64,000 bases of DNA from RYN-230 sp963834705 (GCA_963834705.1 CAWICV010000001.1:434001-498000), one strand, 5' to 3'; counted from the first letter of the stretch, positions 34,373-43,257 are shown. Translations and numbers: made by a program. The notes: generated by a model from the letters alone, not told the origin.

Positions 34373-35056
34373 TTATCCTCCCGCTCCCCCGCCGATGGCC
34401 GCGTCACCCTGCCGGGGCTGCTGCCCGTTGGCCAGGCCGGCGGCGGTGCGCCCAGTGTCGTTCATTCGTACCAGGAACGGGCGAAGCGGGGTGTACCGGA
34501 TCACGCTCAGCGAGCACGGATCGACCTGGATCCGCTGGCTCAGGTCGAGGTGCAGACCGAGGCTGTCCGCGATGACCGACTTGATCACGTCCCCGTGCGA
34601 GCAGACCAGGTAGACAGCGTCCCGGCCCAGCCGCGCGTTCCACTCCCGTACCGCTTGCACCGCCCGGTGCTGCACCTCGAGCAGCGACTCCGCGTCCTCA
34701 CCCGGGAAGCGCACCGCGCTCGGGTGCGCCTGTACCACCCGCCACAGCGGGTCCTTGGCCAGCCGCTTGAGCGGCTTGCCGGTCCAGTCACCGTAGTTGA
34801 CCTCGGCGAACTGCCCGTCCTCCTTGACCGGCAGCGGCTCGCCGCCGGGGGCCGCTGCGATCGCCTCGGCGGTCTGCCGGCAGCGTTCCAGCGGGCTGGT
34901 GACGATCGCGTCCAGCCGGACCTCGGCCAGCCGGGCGGCCAGCGCTGCGGCCTGCTCCCGGCCGCGGTCATCCAGCGGGATCCCCGGAGTGCGCCCGGTG
35001 AGCACGTGCCCGGTGCCCGCGGTTAGCCCATGCCGCACCAGCAGAACCACTGTCAC
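34373..35056 (-). CDS. Histidine phosphatase superfamily, MSMEG_4193-type probable phosphomutase
   Basis: 227 residues from a GTG at 35056. The phospho-accepting motif LLVRHGLTAGTG is at the extreme N-terminus, with Arg and the second His in SPLERCRQTAEAIA and CSHGDVIKSVIADSLG. The family name reflects context: with the kinase-like partner a phosphomutase role was proposed, but phosphatase activity is equally possible. A GTG at 35095 would extend it over the 3' end of the FHA gene and is less likely. Only 10 nt separate it from the FHA gene. Confidence 0.87.
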   Translation of the reverse strand: MTVVLLVRHGLTAGTGHVLTGRTPGIPLDDRGREQAAALAARLAEVRLDAIVTSPLERCRQTAEAIAAAPGGEPLPVKEDGQFAEVNYGDWTGKPLKRLAKDPLWRVVQAHPSAVRFPGEDAESLLEVQHRAVQAVREWNARLGRDAVYLVCSHGDVIKSVIADSLGLHLDLSQRIQVDPCSLSVIRYTPLRPFLVRMNDTGRTAAGLANGQQPRQGDAAIGGGAGG

Positions 35057-35066
35057 GCGTTTGACT

Positions 35067-35666
35067 CTACGGGGTTTGCGGTAGCCTTCGGCCACTCCCG
35101 GGCGTGCCGACCACGAACGTGACCGCGCCGAAGCTGACCAGGTCGCCGTCCCGGACCGGGACCCAGGCCCGCACCCGCCACCCGTTGACCAGCGTGCCGT
35201 TGGTGGAGCCGAGGTCGTCCAGCAGCCAGCCGCCGGGTTCCCGGCGCAGGCCCGCGTGCCAGCGCGACACGGTCGGGTCGGGCAGCACCATGTCGCAGCC
35301 GCTGTCGCGGCCTATGGTGAACCGGCTCTGCTCGCCGGACGGGAACATCAGCACCGGCCAGGACGCCGACGGCCAGATCCGCGGCAGCCGGGTGGCCAGC
35401 GCGGTCCAGCCACGGTGCCAGCGGCTGCGCAGCGCGGCCGGCCGCAGCTGGCCGGCCCAGCCACCGCCGGGTAGATCGGCCAGCACGGCGTCCAGGCCGG
35501 CCCGGGTCCTCGCGTGCACGGCGGCTTCCAGCCGGAGCGCGAACGTGTCGTAGGACAGCCGGCCTTCGTCGTACCGGGCCCAGAGCTCATTGACCACCCG
35601 GTCACGGTCGGCCTCCGGTACGCGGAGCCGGCCGCCACGCCACCGGTAGCGGGGGTTACCGGTCAT
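35067..35666 (-). CDS. DUF1707 plus FHA domain protein
   Basis: 199 residues from the ATG at 35666. The N-terminal part LRVPEADRDRVVNELWARYDEGRLSYDTF matches DUF1707 (SHOCT-like), a short helical module. The C-terminal FHA domain shows FTIGRDSGCDMVL, SRWHAGLRREPGGWLL and DLGSTNGTLVNG, with the Arg, Ser and Asn that bind phosphothreonine. No membrane segment is clear. It is the first gene of the FHA-phosphomutase-DUF3090-kinase-like unit, so the phosphopeptide reader may act with that trio. Confidence 0.9.
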   Translation of the reverse strand: MTGNPRYRWRGGRLRVPEADRDRVVNELWARYDEGRLSYDTFALRLEAAVHARTRAGLDAVLADLPGGGWAGQLRPAALRSRWHRGWTALATRLPRIWPSASWPVLMFPSGEQSRFTIGRDSGCDMVLPDPTVSRWHAGLRREPGGWLLDDLGSTNGTLVNGWRVRAWVPVRDGDLVSFGAVTFVVGTPGSGRRLPQTP

Positions 35667-35778
35667 GGTCCTGAGTATCGGCCTGCCCGCGCCGCGCGCA
35701 CAAGCTAGCCGCATAGCGACATTCCGCGCCGGGCGGCGTGCCGCGGAATTGACCGACCGGCGCACTAGGGTGAGGACG

Positions 35779-37569
35779 ATGTCCGCAGCTCCCGACCATG
35801 CGCCCGGGCCGGACCGGCTCCAGGAGACGGCCCGGCTGCTGGCCGCGTGCCAGGTGCCGGAACGGCTGGCCGGGCCGGCCGTGGCGGTGCTAGGTGCGAG
35901 CGCCGGCCAGCAGCTGCGCGAGGACCCGTGGCGGCTGCTGCTGCTGCCGCAGATCCGGCCGGACCAGGCGGACTGGTTCGCCCGGCGGATGCTGGGTACC
36001 GGGGCCGCACCGCAGGACCCGCGGCGCGGCCGGGCGCTGACCGGCTACCTGCTGCGCCGGGCGGCCCGGGACGGGCACACCGCGGTGCCCGCCGCGGTGA
36101 TCGCCAGCGCGCTGGCCCGGCTGCGGATCGAGGACCCGGCGCAGGCCGTGGAGTCCGCCGTGGACGAGGGCACCGTGCTGCCTTTCAGCACCGTGCTGCC
36201 CTTCAGCACCGGGCTGGCGTCCGGCGCCCCGGACGGCGACGGCGACGGTGACGAAGACGGCGACGGCGTCGTGCTGGCGCTGGCCCGGTACGCGATGGCC
36301 GAGGACGCGGTGGCCGAGGGCGTGCAGCGGCTGGCCGCGCTGGCCGAGCCGGTGCCGGGCGCGGCCGACCTGGTGCTCGGCGACGAGGACAACCCCATCG
36401 ACGAAGCCCAGCAGCACGCGGTGCGCGCGGTCGCGGCGCACGGCGTGTCCGTGCTGACCGGCGGGCCGGGCACTGGCAAGAGCCGGACGATCGCGGCGGT
36501 GGCGGCCCTGGCGGCCGGCTGTGGCCTGCGGCTGGCGCTGGCCGCGCCGACCGGCCGGGCCGCCCGGCGGCTGGCCGAGCTGGCCGGCGCGCCCACGACC
36601 ACCGTCCACCGGCTGCTCGGCGCGCAGGGCGGCCCCAACCGCTGGGTGTTCACCCGCAGCGAGGGTGAGCCGCTGGACGCCGACCTGGTGGTGGTGGACG
36701 AGGCGGCCATGCTGGACGCCGAGCTGGCCGCCGCGCTGGTGGAGGCGTGCGCCGACGGCACCCGGCTGCTGCTGGCCGGGGACCCGGCACAGCTGCCGTC
36801 GATCGGGCCGGGCCAGGTGCTGGCCGACCTCATCGAGTCCGGCGTGGTCCCGGTGACCGAGCTGACCCGGCTGTACCGGCAGCGCGACGGCGGGGACATC
36901 GCCCGGCTGGCCACCGCGGTGCGCGGCGGCACCCTGCCCCGGGTTGAGTCGGCCGGCCGCGAGGTCGTCGTGGTCCCGGTGCCGGACAGCCGGGCCGCCA
37001 CCCACCGGGTGATCCAGCTGGTCACCGACTCGATCCCGCGCGCGCTGGGCATCCCGGCGGCGGACATCCAGGTCATCACGCCGGTGCACCAGGGCCCGGC
37101 GGGCACGGTCGAGCTGAACCGCGCGCTCAAGCAGCGGCTCAACCCGGGGCCGGGCGAGCACGGCGGGTTCGACCCGGGCGACCGGGTGGTGGCGGTAGCT
37201 AGCCAGCCGGGATTCAGCAATGGGGACACCGGCACGGTCACCGGGCCGGGCGACGGCGGCCTGCTGGTCGAGTTCCCTGCCGGGCCGGTGTGCGTGCCGG
37301 ACCAGCTGCTCGGCGAGCTGCGGCACGGCTGGGCGCTGACCGTGCACCGGGCGCAGGGCTCGGAGTGGCCGGGAGTGGTGGCGGTGTTCCCGGTCGAGGC
37401 GGCCGGGATGCTGCGGCGGCCGCTGGTCTACACCGCGCTGACCCGGGCGCAGCGGCACCTGTCCGTGGTGCACGGGGCCGGCCCGGCACTGGCCAGCGCG
37501 GTGGCCGAGGACGGCGAGCAGCCGCGGCTGACCCGGCTGGCCGGGCTGCTGGCCGAAGCCGCTACCTGA
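35779..37569 (+). CDS. recD2: RecD2-like ATP-dependent DNA helicase (superfamily 1B)
   Basis: 596 residues from the ATG at 35779 with GAGG just upstream. The helicase core has VLTGGPGTGKSRT (Walker A, about residue 235), VVVDEAAMLD, LLAGDPAQLPSIGPG, LTRLYRQ and late LTVHRAQGSEWP and VYTALTRAQRHLSVVHG. This is the stand-alone RecD type, shorter than Deinococcus RecD2. No recB or recC is present. The segment near residues 131-160 contains an 18-bp in-frame duplication (T-V-L-P-F-S twice) and a Gly/Asp-rich run that look like repeat expansions in a surface loop. Confidence 0.88.
   Translation: MSAAPDHAPGPDRLQETARLLAACQVPERLAGPAVAVLGASAGQQLREDPWRLLLLPQIRPDQADWFARRMLGTGAAPQDPRRGRALTGYLLRRAARDGHTAVPAAVIASALARLRIEDPAQAVESAVDEGTVLPFSTVLPFSTGLASGAPDGDGDGDEDGDGVVLALARYAMAEDAVAEGVQRLAALAEPVPGAADLVLGDEDNPIDEAQQHAVRAVAAHGVSVLTGGPGTGKSRTIAAVAALAAGCGLRLALAAPTGRAARRLAELAGAPTTTVHRLLGAQGGPNRWVFTRSEGEPLDADLVVVDEAAMLDAELAAALVEACADGTRLLLAGDPAQLPSIGPGQVLADLIESGVVPVTELTRLYRQRDGGDIARLATAVRGGTLPRVESAGREVVVVPVPDSRAATHRVIQLVTDSIPRALGIPAADIQVITPVHQGPAGTVELNRALKQRLNPGPGEHGGFDPGDRVVAVASQPGFSNGDTGTVTGPGDGGLLVEFPAGPVCVPDQLLGELRHGWALTVHRAQGSEWPGVVAVFPVEAAGMLRRPLVYTALTRAQRHLSVVHGAGPALASAVAEDGEQPRLTRLAGLLAEAAT
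36171..36270. repeat. In-frame 18-bp duplication and Gly/Asp codon run inside recD2
   Basis: CACCGTGCTGCC(T/C)TTCAG occurs at 36171 and again at 36189 (18-bp period), followed by a third partial copy at 36207. Bases 36231-36270 are a run of GAC and GGC codons giving Asp-Gly repeats. Both keep the reading frame. Confidence 0.8.
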
Positions 37570-37581
37570 AGATCGCCGTGG

Positions 37582-38490
37582 TCACTTGAAAATGACCGTC
37601 CGGCGGCCGTGCAGCAGGATGCGGTGCTCGGCGTGCCAGCGCACCGCCCGGGCCAGCGCCACCCGCTCGGTGTCCCGGCCGAGCGCGGCCAGCTGGGCCG
37701 GTGACGCGTTGTGCTCGACCCGGGCCACCTCCTGCTCGATGACCGGGCCCTCGTCCAGCTCCGCCGTGACGTAGTGCGCGGTCGCGCCGATCACCTTGAC
37801 CCCGTACTCCCAGGCCTGCTGGTACGGCCGCGCGCCGCGGAAGCTGGGCAGGAACGAGTGGTGGATGTTGATGATCCGGCCGGCCAGCTTCTCGCACACC
37901 TCCGGGGACAGGATCCGCATGTACCGGGCCAGCACCACGAAGTCGATCCGGTGCGCGCTGACCAGGTCGAGCAGCATGGCCTCGGCACCGGCCCGGGCAC
38001 CCGGATCGGCGCCCACCGGCACGTGCTCGAACGGTACGCCGTGCCCGGCGGCCAGCCGGGCCAGGTCCGGGTGGTTGCCGACGACCAGCGGCACGTCGAT
38101 GGCCAGCGCCTCGGCCTCCCGGCGGTACAGCAGGTCGTTGAGGCAGTGTCCCTCCTTCGACACCATGATCAGCACGCGCGGCCGGGTGCCCAGGTCATGC
38201 AGGTCCCAGTCCATGCCGAACTCGTCCGCGATGGGCAGGAACCCGGCCCGCAGCCCGGTGCCATCCAGTACCGTGCCGTCCGGCGGCGTGCCGCCCAGCA
38301 CCTCCACCTGGACCCGCATGAAGAAGTGGTTGGAGATCACCTCGGCGTACTGCTGGCTGTCCAGGATGTTGCAGCCCGAGCCGTGCAGGTAGGCGGCTAC
38401 CGCGTGCACGATGCCCGGCCGGTCCGGGCAGGACAGGGTGAGCACGAACTGCCGGGTGCGGCCGTCCGGCTGGTCAGCCACCGACCGCAT
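37582..38490 (-). CDS. purU: Formyltetrahydrofolate deformylase PurU
   Basis: 302 residues. An N-terminal ACT domain (FVLTLSCPDRPGIVHAVAAYL, about 12-95) is joined to a formyl hydrolase domain: VLIMVSKEGHCLNDLLYR, VVGNHPDLARLA, VLARYMRILSPEV, and HHSFLPSFRGARPYQQAWE with the catalytic His and DEGPVIEQEV with Asp. It releases formate from 10-formyl-THF, feeding purine synthesis and one-carbon balance. It is 3'-to-3' with recD2 (12 nt) and its start overlaps the end of fabI by 17 nt. Confidence 0.95.
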   Translation of the reverse strand: MRSVADQPDGRTRQFVLTLSCPDRPGIVHAVAAYLHGSGCNILDSQQYAEVISNHFFMRVQVEVLGGTPPDGTVLDGTGLRAGFLPIADEFGMDWDLHDLGTRPRVLIMVSKEGHCLNDLLYRREAEALAIDVPLVVGNHPDLARLAAGHGVPFEHVPVGADPGARAGAEAMLLDLVSAHRIDFVVLARYMRILSPEVCEKLAGRIINIHHSFLPSFRGARPYQQAWEYGVKVIGATAHYVTAELDEGPVIEQEVARVEHNASPAQLAALGRDTERVALARAVRWHAEHRILLHGRRTVIFK

Positions 38491-39238
38491 GAACTCCGCC
38501 GTCCACGTGCACGATCTCGCCGGTAGTGGCCGGGAACCAGTCGGACAGCAGCGCGGCGCAGGCCCGGGCGGCTGGCTCTGGATCGCCGATGTCCCAGCCG
38601 AGCGGGGCCCGGCCGTCCCACATGTCCTCGAACGCGCTGAACCCCGGGATGCTCTTGGCCGCCATCGTGCGCAGCGGGCCGGCCGCGACCAGGTTGACCC
38701 TGATCCCCTTGGGGCCCAGGTCGCGGGCCAGATACCGGGCGCAGGATTCCAGGCCGGCTTTGGCCACGCCCATCCAGTCGTAGGCGGGCCAGGCCCGGGA
38801 CGCGTCGAAGTCCAGGCCGACGATCGAGCCGCCGTCTTTCAGCAGCGGCAGCGTGGCCACCGCGAGCGCCTGGAGCGAGTAGGTGGACACCTGCACCGCG
38901 GTGGCCACGTCGGCCCACTCGGTCTGCAGGAAGTTGCCGCCCAGCGCGGTCTGCGGCGCGAAACCGACCGCGTGCACCACCCCGTCAAGCCCGTCCAGGT
39001 GCTCAGCCACCCGGCCGGCCAGCGAGCCGAGCTGGTCCGCGTCGGTCACGTCGAGTTCGATGACCGGTGGCGGATCGGGCAGCCGCCTGGCGATCCGCTC
39101 CACCAGGCTGAGCCGCCCGAAGCCGGTGAGTACCAGCGCGGCGCCCTCCTGCTGGGCGATGCGGGCCACGTGGAACGCGATCGACGCGTCGGTGAGCACC
39201 CCGGTGACCAGGATGCGCTTGCCGTCCAGGATTCCCAT
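38474..39238 (-). CDS. fabI: Enoyl-[acyl-carrier-protein] reductase (NADH) FabI/InhA
   Basis: 254 residues. The NAD site is the FabI-type GKRILVTGVLTDASIAFHVA rather than a classic TGxxxGIG. The catalytic Tyr and Lys are in YDWMGVAKAGLE (Tyr-x6-Lys), and NLVAAGPLRTMAAKSI is the substrate loop. It reduces trans-2-enoyl-ACP in the last step of fatty acid elongation. The InhA-like sequence marks an actinobacterial type. It follows fabG by 55 nt of tandem repeats; this fabG-fabI pair is a standard order in actinobacteria. Confidence 0.94.
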   Translation of the reverse strand: MGILDGKRILVTGVLTDASIAFHVARIAQQEGAALVLTGFGRLSLVERIARRLPDPPPVIELDVTDADQLGSLAGRVAEHLDGLDGVVHAVGFAPQTALGGNFLQTEWADVATAVQVSTYSLQALAVATLPLLKDGGSIVGLDFDASRAWPAYDWMGVAKAGLESCARYLARDLGPKGIRVNLVAAGPLRTMAAKSIPGFSAFEDMWDGRAPLGWDIGDPEPAARACAALLSDWFPATTGEIVHVDGGVHAVGG

Positions 39239-39244
39239 ATCCCT

Positions 39245-39303
39245 CAGTGCCCCTAAACCCCAGTGCCCCTAGACCCTCAGTGCCCCTAGACCCTCAGTGC
39301 CCC
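39245..39303. repeat. 16-17 bp tandem repeat between fabI and fabG
   Basis: CAGTGCCCCTA recurs at 39245, 39261, 39278, with a further CAGTGCCCC at 39295. Spacings are 16, 17 and 17. The last copy is the 3' end of fabG including its TGA stop on the minus strand, so the array looks like copies of that end. Confidence 0.9.
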
Positions 39304-39998
39304 ATACCCAGGCCGCCGTCCACCGGGATGACCGAACCAGTGATGTAGCCGGCCTCCGGGCCGGCCAGGAACGCGACCGCCGCGGCCACCTCGCCGGCCG
39401 CGGCCAGCCGGTGCAGCGGCACCTGGGCCAGGATGGCCGCCTTGCGGTCCTCGGCCAGCACCGCGGTCATGTCGGTGTCCACGAAGCCGGGCGCCACCAC
39501 GTTAGCGGTGATGTTCCGCGGGGCCAGCTCCCGGGCCAGCGACCGGGCCAGGCCGACCAGGCCGGCCTTGGACGCCGCATAGTTGGCCTGGCCCGCCGAG
39601 CCGAGCAGGCCGACCACCGAGGAGATGAACACCATCCGGCCGCGGCGCAACCGCATCATGCCGCGCACCGCCCGCCGGGCTACCCGGTAGGCGCCGGTCA
39701 GGTTGGTGTCCAGTACGGTGGCGAAGTCCTCCTCGCTCATCAGCGCGAGCAGCTGATCCCTGGTCACCCCGGCGTTCGCGACCAGCACCTCCACCGGGCC
39801 CTGAGCCGCCTCGACCGCGGCGAACGCCTCGTCCACCGAGGTGGCGTCCCGGACGTCGCAGGGCACCGTGGTCAGCCCGTCAACCGTTTCCCCAGAGCGG
39901 GAGGTCACGGTGACCTGGTCACCATCGGCGGCCAGGCGCCGGGCGATGGCCAGCCCGATGCCCCGGTTCCCCCCGGTGACGAGGACGGATCGGCTCAC
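39294..39998 (-). CDS. fabG: 3-oxoacyl-[acyl-carrier-protein] reductase FabG
   Basis: 234 residues from a GTG at 39998 with AGGAGGG upstream. SDR fold: SVLVTGGNRGIGLAIARRLA, VLVANAGVTRDQLL (NNAG-like site), catalytic Ser in VFISSVVGLLGSAGQ and Tyr-x3-Lys in NYAASKAGL. It reduces 3-ketoacyl-ACP with NADPH in fatty acid synthesis. It is the first gene of the leftward fabG-fabI-purU unit and is divergent from tldD across about 70 bp. Confidence 0.94.
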   Translation of the reverse strand: MSRSVLVTGGNRGIGLAIARRLAADGDQVTVTSRSGETVDGLTTVPCDVRDATSVDEAFAAVEAAQGPVEVLVANAGVTRDQLLALMSEEDFATVLDTNLTGAYRVARRAVRGMMRLRRGRMVFISSVVGLLGSAGQANYAASKAGLVGLARSLARELAPRNITANVVAPGFVDTDMTAVLAEDRKAAILAQVPLHRLAAAGEVAAAVAFLAGPEAGYITGSVIPVDGGLGMGH

Positions 39999-40072
39999 GC
40001 GCGGCCCTCCTGATCGTTGTTCACGGCAGCCTCCGCGAGCGTACCTGGCAGGCCCGGGATAGGTTGCCACTC

Positions 40073-41590
40073 GTGGAGCACAGTACTCAGGACTATCCGC
40101 CCATCGATCCGGAGTTCACCGGTTACCCGTTGCGGGAGCTGGCCGCGGCCGCGCTGCAGCGGGCGGCCGAGCTCGGCGCGGGGCACGCGGACTTCCGCGC
40201 GGAACGCATCCGCGGCCAGCACATCGGGCTGTCCGACGGGCACCTGGAAACCCTGATCGACGCGGACGACCTGGGCCTGGCCGTGCGGGTGGTGCTGGAC
40301 GGCACCTGGGGCTTCGCGGCCATGGTGGACCTGACCACGGACGCTGCGGTACGCGCCGCCGGGGAAGCGGTGGACGTCGCCCGGGTGGCTGCGGCGATGA
40401 ACACCGAACGCATCGAGCTGGCCGATGAGCCCGGCTATGGCGACGTGACCTGGGTGTCGGCCTACGACGTGGACCCCTTCCGCGTCCCGGTGGCGGACAA
40501 GCTGGCGCTGCTCGGCGACTGGAGCGCCCAGCTGCTGGCCAGCCCCGGCATCGATCACGTGGACGCCTCGCTGATGCAGGTCCGGGAGTGCAAGTTCTAC
40601 ACCGACGGGCGGACCACCGCCACCCAGCAGCGGGTCCGGCTGCACCCGGCACTGACCGCGGTCGCGGTGCCGCCCAGCGGCCAGTTCGAGACCATGCGCA
40701 CGCTGGCCCCGCCGGTGGGCCGCGGCTATGAATACCTGACCGGCACCGGCTGGGACTTCCCCGCCGAGCTGGCCCAGCTGCCCGAGCTGCTGGCGGCCAA
40801 GCTGGCCGCCCCGGCCGTCCAGGCCGGGCGGTACGACCTGGTTATCGCCCCATCCAACCTGTGGCTGGTGATTCACGAGTCGATCGGCCACGCCACTGAA
40901 CTGGACCGCGCACTTGGCTACGAGGCCGCCTACGCTGGCACCTCGTTCGCCACCCCGGACAAGCTTGGCCATCTGCAGTACGGGTCGCGTGTGATGCACG
41001 TCACCGGCGACCGGACGGTGCCGCACGGGCTGTCGACCGTCGGCTACGACGACGAGGGCGTGGCCGCCCAATCCTGGGACCTCATCTCCGGCGGGGTGCT
41101 GGCCGGCTACCAGCTGGACCGGCGGACCGCCCGGCTCACCGGGGCGCCCCGGTCCAACGGCTGCGCGTTCGCCGACTCCCCCGGGCACATGCCGATTCAG
41201 CGGATGGCGAACGTCTCGCTGGAGCCCGCCGAGGGTGGCCCGGACACCGATGAGCTGATCGCCGGGGTGACCGACGGGATCTTCATCGAGGGCGACAAGA
41301 GCTGGTCGATCGACATGCAGCGGTACAACTTCCAGTTCACCGGGCAGCGCTTCTACAAGATCAAGAACGGCCGGCTGGACGGCCAGCTCCGCGACGTCGC
41401 CTACCAGGCCACCACGACCGACTTCTGGAACTCGATGGAGGCGATCGGCGGCCCGCAGACCTATCTGCTCGGCGGGGCATTCAACTGCGGTAAGGGCCAG
41501 CCAGGGCAGGTCGCCCCGGTCAGCCACGGCTGCCCGGCCGTGCTGATGCGCGGGGTGCGGGTGCTGAACACCACGGAAGAGGGGGCCTGA
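40073..41590 (+). CDS. tldD: TldD metalloprotease subunit
   Basis: 505 residues from a GTG at 40073; a TTG at 40064 in the same frame would add three residues. The metal motif is HESIGHATELD, the HExxxH of TldD, with the following glycine-rich strand region; FIEGDKSWSIDMQRYNFQF is well conserved and the end MEAIGGPQTYLLGGAFNCGKGQ is typical. TldD with TldE cleaves unfolded peptides; in E. coli they process microcin B17 and degrade CcdA. The next gene is tldE, 2 nt downstream. No peptide-antibiotic genes are near, so a housekeeping role is likely. Confidence 0.93.
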   Translation: MEHSTQDYPPIDPEFTGYPLRELAAAALQRAAELGAGHADFRAERIRGQHIGLSDGHLETLIDADDLGLAVRVVLDGTWGFAAMVDLTTDAAVRAAGEAVDVARVAAAMNTERIELADEPGYGDVTWVSAYDVDPFRVPVADKLALLGDWSAQLLASPGIDHVDASLMQVRECKFYTDGRTTATQQRVRLHPALTAVAVPPSGQFETMRTLAPPVGRGYEYLTGTGWDFPAELAQLPELLAAKLAAPAVQAGRYDLVIAPSNLWLVIHESIGHATELDRALGYEAAYAGTSFATPDKLGHLQYGSRVMHVTGDRTVPHGLSTVGYDDEGVAAQSWDLISGGVLAGYQLDRRTARLTGAPRSNGCAFADSPGHMPIQRMANVSLEPAEGGPDTDELIAGVTDGIFIEGDKSWSIDMQRYNFQFTGQRFYKIKNGRLDGQLRDVAYQATTTDFWNSMEAIGGPQTYLLGGAFNCGKGQPGQVAPVSHGCPAVLMRGVRVLNTTEEGA

Positions 41591-41592
41591 TC

Positions 41593-43011
41593 ATGGCATC
41601 GGCGCCGCAGGACACGGTCGAGCGGGCGCTGGCCGCGGCCCGCTGCGACGACTGCATCGTGCTGGCCGACGTGTCGGCCACGGCCAACCTGCGCTGGGCG
41701 GGCAACACGCTGACCACGAACGGCGTGGCGCGCTCCCGGCAGCTGACCGTGATCGCGATCAGCCGCGGCGCGGCGGGCACGTCGGCCGGCGTGGTGTCCC
41801 GCGCCGGGGTCCGCGACGACCAGGTCGAGGACGTGGTCCGGGCGGCCGAGCAGGCGGCGACCGAGGGTTCACCCGCCGAGGACGCCGCACCGCTGCTCGG
41901 CGCCGGCCAGGCCGGGGCGTTCACGATGAATGGGGTGAACGGGCCAGGGTGGGACGATCCGGTCACCGGTACCCAGATCGGGGTGTTCGGCCGGTTCGCC
42001 GACGAGCTGGGCGGCGCGTTCGCGGCCGCGCAGTCCACCGGGCGGAAGCTGTACGGCTTCGCCGAGCACACCGTGACCAGCAGCTTCCTCGGCACCTCGG
42101 CCGGGCTGCGGCTGCGGCACGACCAGCCCACCGGCAAGGTGGACATGAACGCCAAGTCGGCCGACCTGACCCGGTCCGCGTGGGCCGGGCAGGGCACCCA
42201 GGACTTCACCGACGTGGACGTGGCCGAGATGGACGCCGGGCTGGCCCAGCGGCTGGACTGGCAGAAGCGGACGCTGGAGCTGCCGGCCGGCCGGTACGAG
42301 ACGCTGCTACCGCCGAGCGCCGTGGCTGACCTGCTCGTCTACCTGTACTGGTCGGCCGGGGCCAAGGACGCGCTGGACGGGCGGAGCGTGTTCAGCAAGC
42401 CGGGCGGCGGCACCCGGGTCGGCGACCGGCTGGCCCGGCTGCCGGTGACGCTGCGCAGCGACCCGGCCCGGGCCGGGCTGACCTGCGCGCCGTTCGTGAC
42501 CGCGCACGCGTCCAGCCGCGACTCCTCGGTGTTCGACAACGGCCTGGCCCTGGGCCCGACCGAGTGGATCCGGGACGGGGAGCTGGCCGCGCTGATCCAG
42601 ACCCGGCACAGCGCCGGGCTGTCCGGGCTGCCGGTCACCCCGGCCATCGACAACCTGGTACTGGACGGCCCGCCGGGCAGCGCGGTGACGCTGGACGAAA
42701 TGGTGGCCGAGACCAGCCGGGGGCTGCTGCTCACCTGCCTGTGGTACATCCGCGAGGTGGACCCGCAGACGCTGCTGCTCACCGGGCTGACCAGGGACGG
42801 CATCTACCTGGTGGAGAACGGCGAGGTGGCCGGGGCGGTGCACAACTTCCGGTTCAATGAGAGCCCGGTCGGCATGCTGAGCAGGCTGACCGAGGCCGGC
42901 CTGACCGGGCCGACGCTGCCCCGCGAGTGGGGTGACTACTTCACCCGGTGCGCGATGCCCCCGCTGCGCATCGAGGGCTTCAACATGTCCTCGGTCAGCC
43001 CGGCCAGCTAG
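41593..43011 (+). CDS. tldE: TldE/PmbA protease partner subunit
   Basis: 472 residues from an ATG 2 nt after the tldD stop. It shows the TldE fold without the metal motif: TANLRWAGNTLTTNGVARSRQ, SSFLGTSAGLRLRHDQPTGKVDM, LLPPSAVADLLVYLYWSA, and NLVLDGPPGSAVTLDEM late. TldE pairs with TldD to form the active heterodimer. It is convergent with the dodecin gene 33 nt away; a short inverted repeat at 43020-43035 lies between. Confidence 0.92.
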   Translation: MASAPQDTVERALAAARCDDCIVLADVSATANLRWAGNTLTTNGVARSRQLTVIAISRGAAGTSAGVVSRAGVRDDQVEDVVRAAEQAATEGSPAEDAAPLLGAGQAGAFTMNGVNGPGWDDPVTGTQIGVFGRFADELGGAFAAAQSTGRKLYGFAEHTVTSSFLGTSAGLRLRHDQPTGKVDMNAKSADLTRSAWAGQGTQDFTDVDVAEMDAGLAQRLDWQKRTLELPAGRYETLLPPSAVADLLVYLYWSAGAKDALDGRSVFSKPGGGTRVGDRLARLPVTLRSDPARAGLTCAPFVTAHASSRDSSVFDNGLALGPTEWIRDGELAALIQTRHSAGLSGLPVTPAIDNLVLDGPPGSAVTLDEMVAETSRGLLLTCLWYIREVDPQTLLLTGLTRDGIYLVENGEVAGAVHNFRFNESPVGMLSRLTEAGLTGPTLPREWGDYFTRCAMPPLRIEGFNMSSVSPAS

Positions 43012-43044
43012 GCCAGCGCGCCATAGCGCGATGGCCCAGGCCAG

Positions 43045-43257
43045 CTAGCTGTCTTCCAGGCGGAAGCCCACCTTCAGGCCGACCTGGAAATGGGCCACCT
43101 CGCCGTCGTGAATCTGGCCGCGGACCTCGGTGACCTCGAACCAGTCCAGGTGGCGCAGGGTTTGGCTGGCCCGGCGGACCGCGTTGCGGATGGCTGGCTC
43201 CACGCCGTCCGGCGAGCTGCCGACGATCTCGGTCACCCGGTAGGTGCGTTCGCTCAT
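43045..43257 (-). CDS. Dodecin, flavin-binding protein
   Basis: 70 residues from the ATG at 43257 with GGAGG upstream. MSERTYRVTEIVGSSPDGVE matches the dodecin start, and LRHLDWFEVTEVRGQI carries the flavin-stacking Trp; GEVAHFQVGLKVGFRLE is the last strand. Dodecins assemble as hollow dodecamers that store riboflavin or FMN and in actinobacteria also CoA. It faces the 2-hydroxyacid oxidase across a 65-bp divergent gap, an FMN enzyme, so a flavin link is plausible. Confidence 0.92.
   Translation of the reverse strand: MSERTYRVTEIVGSSPDGVEPAIRNAVRRASQTLRHLDWFEVTEVRGQIHDGEVAHFQVGLKVGFRLEDS

Noticed and set aside
43020..43035. Terminator hairpin between tldE and dodecin genes
   Set aside because: GCCAT/ATGGC stem is only 5 bp with no T run; too weak to list as a feature.
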